Shown one piece after another: positions 19,101-25,980 of a DNA stretch of 64,000 bases. The DNA is from Paenibacillus sp. cl123. Lineage in GTDB: Bacteria; Bacillota; Bacilli; Paenibacillales; NBRC-103111. The translations under genes and the position numbers were made by a program. How positions within the stretch are numbered: the stretch's first letter is position 1; every line of letters starts with the position of its first letter. Under the pieces are notes generated by a model. That model did not search any database. It was not told the DNA's origin and saw only the letters and a program-made list of their open reading frames with translations. Where the stretch lies: NCBI RefSeq assembly GCF_900101595.1, contig NZ_FMYY01000001.1, positions 182,735 through 246,734 of the forward strand, read 5' to 3'.

Positions 19101-20129
19101 ATGATGCGTAGTTTGAAAGCAGCTGTATTGGCCGGAGCTTTGTTTGTCTCAAGTTTGTCGGCGACAGCCTTTGCAGCCCAGACCCCTAAAAATGTCAATG
19201 TGTTCTATGTTCCGCTCCAATTCGTTTTTGATGGTCAGCAGGTAGCTCCGCCGAAGGATCAACAAGCTTTCATCTTTGAAGGCAATACTTATGTGCCGCT
19301 GCGGTTCATCTCGTATTCCCTGAACAAGGCTGTACAATGGGATGGCGACAGTTATACGGTATCCGTAGAAGAACCGAAGGAAAAAGATAAGCTGGAGATT
19401 GCCGACTTCAATCTCAACACCAAAGTGCGGGGTGGCAAGCTGCGCGATAAGTTTGATACGACCGAATTGGCCGCTTCGAACATTGAGGTTTATCAGGAAA
19501 AGGTAACCTATGTGTTTGACGGCAAAGAGAAGGAGATTAGCGAAGAGCTGCCCGGCTTGTTCGTGGATAACAAGCTGTATGTGCCACTGAGGTTTTTCTC
19601 AGAGTCGGTAGGCAATAAGATCGAGTGGAATGCAACGAGCTATACGATTTCGGCCGTCTCGCCGGCCAAAGAGAAAGCCGATAAAGAAGCCGCAGCCAAA
19701 GCCGCGGCGGAGAAGGCAGCGGCTCAGAAGGCTGCTGAAGAGAAGAAAGCCGCTGAGGCGAAGAAAGATACTCCTGCTATTCCGGCAGGCGGTGGTGGTG
19801 GCGCTATTGGGGGAGGCTCTTCAACTACGGCCAAGTCCGAAACAGATATAGTCACTCCGTACTTAACTCGGAGTGCTGCGTTGGAATCCGAAGCCAGGGC
19901 TTATTTTGAAGGGAAATTGAAGGAGTTTTTTGAACACCCGGAAAACTATAAACAAATTAAAGCCGATGCCATAGCTCAATTAGCTGAATATGACAGCAGA
20001 TTCTACGGTTGGATGGAAGAATTATCGGCTGAATTAATAGCCAATAAATATACAACAGCAAAAGTGACGGAACTCAGCTCACAATATGAAGCCAGAAAAG
20101 AAGAGCAGAGAAGGGCACTTGGATATTAA
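19101..20129 (+). CDS. Secreted stalk-domain (copper amine oxidase N-domain-like) protein
   Basis: A 342-residue exported protein with a signal peptide (about 1-25, cleavage after TAFA). Two copies of the copper-amine-oxidase N-terminal-like stalk module follow, each ending in YVPLRFxSxSxxxxxxWxxxSYTxS (about residues 56-92 and 155-192). An Ala/Lys/Glu-rich coiled coil (about 193-227), a glycine-rich linker (GGGGGAIGGGSSTT) and a helical C-terminal domain complete it. No catalytic domain is visible. Such proteins are common on Paenibacillus surfaces. The glycine linker resembles that of the SLH protein at the start of the locus. Its position suggests a role in holding or assembling the exopolysaccharide, which is inference. 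Confidence 0.82.
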   Translation: MMRSLKAAVLAGALFVSSLSATAFAAQTPKNVNVFYVPLQFVFDGQQVAPPKDQQAFIFEGNTYVPLRFISYSLNKAVQWDGDSYTVSVEEPKEKDKLEIADFNLNTKVRGGKLRDKFDTTELAASNIEVYQEKVTYVFDGKEKEISEELPGLFVDNKLYVPLRFFSESVGNKIEWNATSYTISAVSPAKEKADKEAAAKAAAEKAAAQKAAEEKKAAEAKKDTPAIPAGGGGGAIGGGSSTTAKSETDIVTPYLTRSAALESEARAYFEGKLKEFFEHPENYKQIKADAIAQLAEYDSRFYGWMEELSAELIANKYTTAKVTELSSQYEARKEEQRRALGY

Positions 20130-20145
20130 ACAAAACTCCCAAGGG

Positions 20146-20173
20146 AAACACAGTCTTCGGACTGTGTTTTTTT
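20146..20173 (+). terminator. Rho-independent terminator at the end of the EPS operon core
   Basis: AAACACAGTC (20146-20155), loop TTCG, GACTGTGTTT (20160-20169), then a T-run to 20173. A 10-bp perfect stem with the stable UUCG tetraloop, 16 bp after the stalk-protein stop. Confidence 0.92.
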
Positions 20174-20282
20174 ATTCAGTCAAACTATAACCTTATTGCT
20201 CTCACGTCCGGACATTTTGATGCATAAATGGGTACCTACCTTCGGTATCAACCGGAATTAAAAATCGAAAGTCGATTAGGGA

Positions 20283-20880
20283 ACGGATGATGGACATGCA
20301 GACCAAAAAATTTCGCGATTGAGTGGCCTCATGAACGGATCTGGCGTTGCGTCCTGAGCAGGTGCCAGAGGACTGTCGGACGACCGTAGGTGAGGCCTTT
20401 CAACTAGTGCTGAACATACTGAACGGCTGAAATGCCTCAATGAACGGTAGACAAATGAGCAGTGGAGCCACGATTTGGACCAATTGCTTTAACGAGTTGA
20501 AATACTGCGGTGTACAGGACATCCTGATTACCAACGTAGATCATCTGACCGGCTTTTCTCAAGCCATCCACCGGAGATTCGTTGGCCGGCTTACACTACG
20601 AACATCCTTGAGAGTTATCATCGCCAATTGTGGTGAGTAACTAAGGCAAGAATATCTTCCACAGCGCGAATATTGCTTAAAATGTCTACTTGGCTACCAT
20701 GGACGTCACTCGCATGTCTGTAGAACTGGGGGACAGATGCTATTCAAACTCTAGGAGCTTTCTTTGGATCGGGTCCGGGTCGGACAAAATTTGCGTTTAT
20801 GGAAATATCCTCCTCCAGGGAAAGGACCTCAACAGAGCTTACACAGAATTCTTGACAGCCCTAAGACCAATTCATCGGCG
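20283..20880 (+). mobile_element. Decayed IS256-family transposase
   Basis: Translated pieces in two frames match the catalytic part of IS256 (mutator) transposases. Codons 20440-20640 encode LKYCGVQDILITNVDHLTGF followed by SQAIHRRF, like LKNRGVQDILIAxVDxLxGFxEAI; further on, ATMDVTR (about 20697-20717) is the start of the conserved end ATMDVTRKW, and a shifted frame then gives GGQMLFKL. Stops and frameshifts separate the pieces and no intact terminal repeats could be placed. An earlier fragment at 20344-20430 (LRPEQVPEDC) looks like a different, unidentified transposase remnant. The whole 20,174-21,318 stretch has no intact gene. Confidence 0.7.
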
Positions 20881-21318
20881 ATAAATTTTGAATTCAACTA
20901 AAGAATCATTTAGCCAAGAAGGCTTAAAAATTCATTTTTTTTTAAAAGGTACATATATATGGAAGGAATTATGAGTGTATCGTCAAGCTTGTATTCGAAA
21001 TCACGTCCACGTGTCGAATGCTTCCCTGAACCTGGGATAAATCGTCAGTTGTGTTTTCAATAGCACGAATGCCAGGCTTCTCATCATATGATAAATAAAC
21101 ATGGCAAAGTGGCTTCAGCCTCTTCATTTTCCAGTATATGCTCTACCTGCCGGAATTCGGGTCAGGGATGGATGAAATTTAAGTACCTCTGTAAGAAGAG
21201 AATTAGAGTTCAGCTTGAAGCTTGTTAGAATATGGGGCGAGAAACTTAGTAAAACTGGATATGATCATACTTGCCAATGGGGGAATACAATATTAGGAAT
21301 ATGAAAGAAGGTTTGAAA

Positions 21319-21876
21319 ATGAAATTTACTAAATGTAATCTAGCTGGAGTGACCATTGTTGAGCCGCAATTATTCGGTGATCATCGTGGCTGGTTCATGG
21401 AAACATACAATGAAGCCAAATTTTTAGAGACTGGAAATTTGAAGTTTATTCAGGACAATCATTCATATTCATCAAGCAAAGGTACGTTAAGAGGAATACA
21501 CTATCAATTAAATCCTAAAGCGCAAACGAAACTTGTTCGTTGCACTAAGGGAGCTATTTACGATGTTGCCATAGATATTCGAAAAGGTAGCCCTACTTTT
21601 GGCGGATGGTTTGGCATTGAGTTGACGGCAGAAAACAAAAAGCAATTATTAATTCCAAAAGGCTTTGCGCACGGGTTTATAACTTTAACGGATGATGTTG
21701 AAGTACAATATAAAGTAGACGAACTTTATGCACCCGATTGTGATAGGGGTATTATTTGGAATGACCCTGATGTCGGAATAAAATGGCCTTTGGGTATTAC
21801 CCCGATATTATCAGAGAAAGATGAGAAAGCGCCATTATTAAAGGATGCTGAAAATAATTTCAGCTACGTAGAATAA
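21319..21876 (+). CDS. rfbC: dTDP-4-dehydrorhamnose 3,5-epimerase
   Basis: A 185-residue cupin of the RmlC family. FGDHRGWFMETYNE, the catalytic-His block LRGIHYQLNP (about residues 58-67), LVRCTKGAIYDVAIDIRKGSPTFG and the conserved Tyr region VEVQYKVDELYAP are all present and complete. It makes dTDP-4-keto-L-rhamnose from the 4-keto-6-deoxyglucose precursor. ATG 21319 has GAAGG upstream; the in-frame ATG 21271 is 16 codons earlier and less likely. The usual partners rmlA, rmlB and rmlD are absent here, so it depends on genes elsewhere or is a leftover of a former rhamnose cassette next to the IS256 relic. Confidence 0.92.
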   Translation: MKFTKCNLAGVTIVEPQLFGDHRGWFMETYNEAKFLETGNLKFIQDNHSYSSSKGTLRGIHYQLNPKAQTKLVRCTKGAIYDVAIDIRKGSPTFGGWFGIELTAENKKQLLIPKGFAHGFITLTDDVEVQYKVDELYAPDCDRGIIWNDPDVGIKWPLGITPILSEKDEKAPLLKDAENNFSYVE

Positions 21877-22111
21877 TATCAATGAATATTCGAGTGACAG
21901 AATATGAGGTAGCTTACCTTGCAAAAAATGCAAAAGAAGCAAATGCTAAATTCAAGTATTTCAGCACATTATGTGTTTAACGAAGAAGGTTAAGCACCAT
22001 TAAATGAATCAAATGAGCTTTAGTGAATTGCGTCGCAATACGAATATGAGAAAATACAAACTATGAAACTGTATAATATCAATCCCGATGATTTATAATT
22101 TTGACTTAACT

Positions 22112-22148
22112 AGCACTGTTCTCCATTACGGAAAGCAGTGCTTGTTCT
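22112..22148 (+). terminator. Terminator downstream of rfbC
   Basis: AGCACTG (22112-22118) pairs with CAGTGCT (22136-22142), partly extended inside by CC/GG pairs, and is followed by T-rich TGTTCTATTATTAT. The 235 bp between the rfbC stop and this hairpin hold no recognisable gene. Confidence 0.65.
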
Positions 22149-22246
22149 ATTATTATAAATATCTATAACCTCTATCACTTCTATATATTTCCCCAATAAC
22201 CACTCCATCCCCCATAATAAACTCAACAAGAGAGGAGTGGTACTCA

Positions 22247-23035
22247 ATGTCCAACAACCCTATACCAGCCCAGCAATGGAACGCGCAGCATTACGATCAG
22301 CAGATTCATTTTGTCTCCGAATTAGGGAAAGGTGTCGTGGCTCTACTGGACCCGCAGCCGGGGGAACGTATTCTGGATCTTGGATGCGGTACCGGAGATT
22401 TGGCGGAGGAGATCAGTCGCTCCGGAGCGGAATGTGCGGGCATCGACTATTCGCAGGAGATGATTGATCAGGCGAAGGTGAAATATCCCAAGCTGACGTT
22501 TCGTCAGGCGGATGGAGAGGCTTTTCGTCTTCAGCCGGGAGAGCAGCCTTATGATGCGGTATTCTCCAACGCGGCACTGCACTGGATGAAGCGGCCGGAG
22601 AGGGTAGCGGAATCGGTCTGGCTGGCGCTTAAGCCGGGAGGGCGGTTTGTAGCGGAATTCGGAGGTTCTGGGAATGTGCAGACGATCGTTCAGGCCATCT
22701 GCCAAGAGGTTGAGGCGTATGGCATTGACTGGCGGGCGAGATATCCGTGGTATTTTCCGACGATCGGAGAATATGCATCTGTATTGGAGAGGCAGGGCTT
22801 CGAGGTAGGCTATGCCCAGCTTTATGATCGGCCGACACGGTTAAGTGACGGGGAGCAGGGGATGCGGCATTGGTTGAATGCGTTTGCCGGCGTATTTCTG
22901 GAGGGGCTGGGTCCGAAGAATCGCGAAGAGGTGATAGAACGCTGCATACGGACCATGAGACCGACTTTGCACAACGGCGAGTATTGGGAAGCGGATTACC
23001 GGAGAATTCGGATTCAGGCTATCAAACGCGCATGA
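22247..23035 (+). CDS. Class I SAM-dependent methyltransferase (Tam/UbiE-like)
   Basis: A 262-residue Rossmann-fold methyltransferase. The SAM motif I is ILDLGCGTGDLAEEI (about residues 43-57), the acidic motif II is AGIDYSQEMIDQA (about 65-77), and motif IV is YDAVFSNAALHWM (about 103-115). LALKPGGRFVAEF follows as in the Methyltransf_11 group. HWMKRPERV and the C-terminal PTIGEYASVLERQGF resemble trans-aconitate methyltransferase relatives. ATG 22247 has AGAGGAG 9 bp upstream. The gene stands alone between a terminator and a repeat region. The small-molecule substrate is unknown. Confidence 0.88.
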   Translation: MSNNPIPAQQWNAQHYDQQIHFVSELGKGVVALLDPQPGERILDLGCGTGDLAEEISRSGAECAGIDYSQEMIDQAKVKYPKLTFRQADGEAFRLQPGEQPYDAVFSNAALHWMKRPERVAESVWLALKPGGRFVAEFGGSGNVQTIVQAICQEVEAYGIDWRARYPWYFPTIGEYASVLERQGFEVGYAQLYDRPTRLSDGEQGMRHWLNAFAGVFLEGLGPKNREEVIERCIRTMRPTLHNGEYWEADYRRIRIQAIKRA

Positions 23036-23053
23036 CAGGGAAGAGCCCCTGTT

Positions 23054-23219
23054 CACGAGCCTGAGCAAGGAGCCTCATCACTCAATGAGCAGAGCACGAG
23101 CCTAAAAACAACGAGCCTCACAACCCAATGAGCAAAGCACGATCCTGAGCAACGAGCCTCATCACCCAATGAGCAGCATACGAGCCCGATCAACGAGCAT
23201 CACTACACAATGAGCAGTC
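23054..23219 (+). repeat. Imperfect tandem repeat, four units of 41-43 bp
   Basis: Units begin near CACGAGCCTGAGCAACGAGC and end near CCAATGAGCAG, at 23054-23094, 23095-23137, 23138-23178 and 23179-23219; a fifth truncated unit starts at 23220. Units differ by several substitutions and small indels. They are contiguous, without unique spacers, so this is not a CRISPR array. No reading frame runs through it without stops on the + strand. Confidence 0.85.
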
Positions 23220-23257
23220 TACGAGCCCAGCAAACGTTCAGCAACAAGCACTAAGCA

Positions 23258-23294
23258 GCCCGGGAGATACGCCATGTTGGCGCATTTCCCGGGC
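23258..23294 (+). terminator. GC-rich hairpin after the tandem repeat
   Basis: GCCCGGGA (23258-23265) pairs with TCCCGGGC (23287-23294), with an inner CGCC/GGCG stem and two small mismatches. The position suggests a terminator of the methyltransferase transcript, but there is no T-run, so function is uncertain. Confidence 0.45.
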
Positions 23295-23550
23295 TTCGGC
23301 TACCGGCAGGATTTATGATTTTGTTCAGAGCTACGCGCGAAATTTTGCAAGCTTACGGACACGCAACCGCCCGCTGTATCAATTCACCAAGCAAGCAGCG
23401 ATAAGTGAATACTCCTCAGCCAAGGCCAGGCTTTTTTCTCCATGTTTCGACTACGAGCCTGCGTCGATAGGGACGCGGGCCAAGTCTATACCGCTTCCCG
23501 GGTGATTTCAAGAGTCAAAAGCTTATACCGATTCGCATACAATGCTGTAA

Positions 23551-23718
23551 TTAGTTCCGGCCAGCCGGCAATTCGGAGGCCTGGGTTTCGAGCTCGGACA
23601 TCCGGTCCTCGATGGAACTGAACATTTTATCGAGCTTTTTGAAGTTGTCGTCGATGCAGGCGTATTTGCGGTGAAGAGCGAGCAGTTCGGCAGTGATGGA
23701 TTGAAGGTGGTTTTCCAA
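23551..23718 (-). CDS. Small coiled-coil protein, 55 residues
   Basis: A short minus-strand gene: TTG at 23718, stop TAA at 23551-23553, with a near-perfect AGGAGGAG ribosome site 6-8 bp before the start. The predicted product (MENHLQSITAELLALHRKY to its C-terminal GRN) is mostly one amphipathic helix with heptad-like Leu/Ile/Met spacing (LL-LH-I-NF-L-MF-I-M-L), so it likely forms a coiled coil. It has no membrane helix and one cysteine. It resembles the small SlyX/DUF-type helical proteins only in general shape; I cannot name a family. The strong ribosome site is the main argument that it is real. Confidence 0.6.
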   Translation of the reverse strand: MENHLQSITAELLALHRKYACIDDNFKKLDKMFSSIEDRMSELETQASELPAGRN

Positions 23719-23864
23719 ACTTTTCTCCTCCTAGCATATTACATTGTCTATTATCTTGTCATATAATAGATTCGACAGCAGGAATCGATTTATGTCGGTA
23801 GAACAGGCGCGCACAGCGGCTTTAGGGGACTGAAGGTCCTGGCAGTTCACTATGTACCTGTGTA

Positions 23865-23878
23865 TGAAAGCGCTTGTA
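23865..23878 (+). promoter_or_regulatory. cre-like site upstream of the DUF2334 gene
   Basis: TGAAAGCGCTTGTA matches the Firmicute CcpA operator TGNAARCGNWWNCA at 13 of 14 constrained or free positions (T for C at position 13). It lies 87 bp before the start of the DUF2334 gene. A TATAAT at 23762-23767 is a possible -10 box, but a good -35 was not found. Confidence 0.4.
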
Positions 23879-23964
23879 AAGCCGGCGTAAACGACGGGAG
23901 AAAGTATGCAGAGCCCGCCCTGACACAATAGCGTTACTTCCCGAAGAAAGGGGTCTGCTTAACT

Positions 23965-25884
23965 ATGAATATATGGAAAAATCTTCGGAAGGTCAGGTTG
24001 AAATGGGTTCGGCTGGCGTTGTCCATGGCTGTGCTGGGTTCGCTTGTAACGGCTTACCGTCTGACGGACGTTCAAGGAGAACCGCGCGTCCAGCCCTTCG
24101 TCCTGATGCGGCTGGAGGACATCGGCCCCGGGGGGCAGTATGCATCGTTGGAGCAGCTGGGGAAGCTGCGGGCGGTGCTGGACTATTTGCAGGAGCAGGG
24201 CGTCTCCTATCATATCGGGGTGATCCCGCGTTGGATCGACTACCCCAAGGATGGCCCGGCTTACGATGTCCCGCTGGATAAGGAGGATGATCCTTACACG
24301 GCGTCCTTCCGCCGGGTCCTCCTGGAGGCGGCTTCCGGCGGCGCAACGCTCGGCATGCACGGGTACACGCACCAGATCGGCTCGAGCCGCAGAGACGATG
24401 GGCATCACGAGTCAGGGATCGGCAACGAGTTTGACGTCGCGGATGTGCCGAATTCATTGACTCCGGCCTTTGCGGAGAAGAGGGTGAAGGAAGGGCTCGC
24501 AATCCTGGACCGCGCCGGCATAACGCCGCAGTTCTGGGAGGCTCCGCATTATCATACGACGGGCGCGCAGGATGAGGTGTTCCGCTCCTACTTCGGACTC
24601 AGCTACCAGGCCGAGGTGCAATTCCACCGGGATGCTCCGGACGCGTTGTATCTGAATCAACGCAATTCCGGCTACGGAGAGCCGACGCTGGCATCGGCTT
24701 ATGTCCCGACGCCGCTCGATTATATTCCTTACAATAAGGATGAGAAGGTGATCCTGGATAGGATCGGCAAGACCGGGCAAGCGCCCTCGTTTTTCTACCA
24801 TCCTTTTCTGGAGTTCAGTCATTTGGCACCTGTGCTGGACGAGGACCGGGAACCCAGCTACCGCGACGGCATTCCTCAATTTCAATATACCGCTCCGAAT
24901 AAAAGTGTGCTCCAGCGTCTGGTGAGCGGGCTGAAGGCCAAGGGCTACAAGTTTTATTCCATTCAGGATTATGTCCCCTTCACGCCGGCCCATCATATCA
25001 AGGCTGATGGACGGATTGGTCCGGCGAAGCAGCTGCTGGGCGATGCGGATGGGGACGGCCAGGCGGATGCGATCTATTGGAGCGAGACGGACGGCAAAAT
25101 TTATTTGGAGCGGGGACGGTTCCGCGAGCAGCGCAATACGTCGCCAGGCGCCTTGGAGCAATGGGGCAGCGCTGAGTACCGCCAGGGGGCAGCGGCTGCA
25201 GTCAGCGACCGAGACAAAGAAAGACCTTGCAGCCTATGGACGGCGGGGCCGGGCGGGAAGCTGCAGCGGTATGAGGCGTCAAACGGCCGCTTTGGGCCGG
25301 TAGGCAGCTGGAGAATTGAGCCCCGAGGCTGGAGCCGCCTTTATGCCATGCCGCTTGCGGATGGAGGAACGCTGGTGGCTGGCCTATCGCAGGACCGCCG
25401 GGAGCTGTATGGATGGCTGATCCATGGTAACGAGGCGAAGGCGCTGAAGCCTTACAAATTCCGCAGCGAGCTGCGCGCGGACCTTGAGCCCCGGATGGGG
25501 GAAAGAGGGGCGCTGATTTCCATAAAGGAAGGTGCCTCGGAAGGCGTCGAGTTTACGCCGGATGCCTCCGCGCTCGCGTGGAAGGTGGAGAGGGTGGAGC
25601 TGGATGTTCCTGCCGAGACCGGCAAGCTTCGCTTCGGCGACTTTAACGGCGACGGGCTGGAGGATGTGCTGAGATGGAACAAGCGCCGGATGATAGGCAC
25701 CGTCTATCTGGCTAAGGCGGACGGAGGCTGGGGGCTGCTGTCAGGCTTCGGACCATGGGGCGCCCCGGCGGACGAGTCCGCGCTTTTGATCGCGGATGTG
25801 GACGGCAATGGAAGAAGCGATCTGGTATTGGCGAACAGCCGGCAGGGAGAGCTGGACGCGGCTCTGTCCTTTATTCGTCAGTAA
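23965..25884 (+). CDS. Exported DUF2334 polysaccharide-deacetylase-fold protein with FG-GAP-like repeats
   Basis: A 639-residue protein. An N-terminal membrane/signal segment (about 12-30) is followed by a DUF2334 domain (about 45-340), a relative of the NodB polysaccharide deacetylases. VLMRLEDIGPGG carries the first metal-Asp region, YHIGVIPRWIDYP the next, LGMHGYTHQIG the metal-His pair, and FWEAPHYHTTG a late active-site loop. The C-terminal part (about 345-639) has calcium-binding, FG-GAP/VCBS-type motifs DADGDGQADAI, DFNGDGLEDVL and DVDGNGRSDLV, which suggests a small beta-propeller. ATG 23965 has GAAAGGGG upstream. It may deacetylate surface glycans. The two-component pair downstream may respond to the same condition; that is inference. 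Confidence 0.85.
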   Translation: MNIWKNLRKVRLKWVRLALSMAVLGSLVTAYRLTDVQGEPRVQPFVLMRLEDIGPGGQYASLEQLGKLRAVLDYLQEQGVSYHIGVIPRWIDYPKDGPAYDVPLDKEDDPYTASFRRVLLEAASGGATLGMHGYTHQIGSSRRDDGHHESGIGNEFDVADVPNSLTPAFAEKRVKEGLAILDRAGITPQFWEAPHYHTTGAQDEVFRSYFGLSYQAEVQFHRDAPDALYLNQRNSGYGEPTLASAYVPTPLDYIPYNKDEKVILDRIGKTGQAPSFFYHPFLEFSHLAPVLDEDREPSYRDGIPQFQYTAPNKSVLQRLVSGLKAKGYKFYSIQDYVPFTPAHHIKADGRIGPAKQLLGDADGDGQADAIYWSETDGKIYLERGRFREQRNTSPGALEQWGSAEYRQGAAAAVSDRDKERPCSLWTAGPGGKLQRYEASNGRFGPVGSWRIEPRGWSRLYAMPLADGGTLVAGLSQDRRELYGWLIHGNEAKALKPYKFRSELRADLEPRMGERGALISIKEGASEGVEFTPDASALAWKVERVELDVPAETGKLRFGDFNGDGLEDVLRWNKRRMIGTVYLAKADGGWGLLSGFGPWGAPADESALLIADVDGNGRSDLVLANSRQGELDAALSFIRQ

Positions 25885-25980
25885 GCTGCTTCCTTCGAGT
25901 TAGCAGGAATTGTCATAGGCTTTGTCGAATTTCTGGAAAAGAAGATTAACCGGTTCGTCCGGATAGCCAGGAGTTTACAA

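Noticed and set aside
20440-20640. 66-codon frame as an intact small gene
   Set aside because: It is an internal slice of an IS256 transposase with flanking frameshifts and stops.
21893-22080. Reading frames after rfbC as rmlD or other rhamnose genes
   Set aside because: The short translated pieces show no motif that I can match to RmlA, RmlB or RmlD.
23054-23219. Possible CRISPR array
   Set aside because: Units are contiguous and diverged, without constant repeats and unique spacers; no cas genes in the window.
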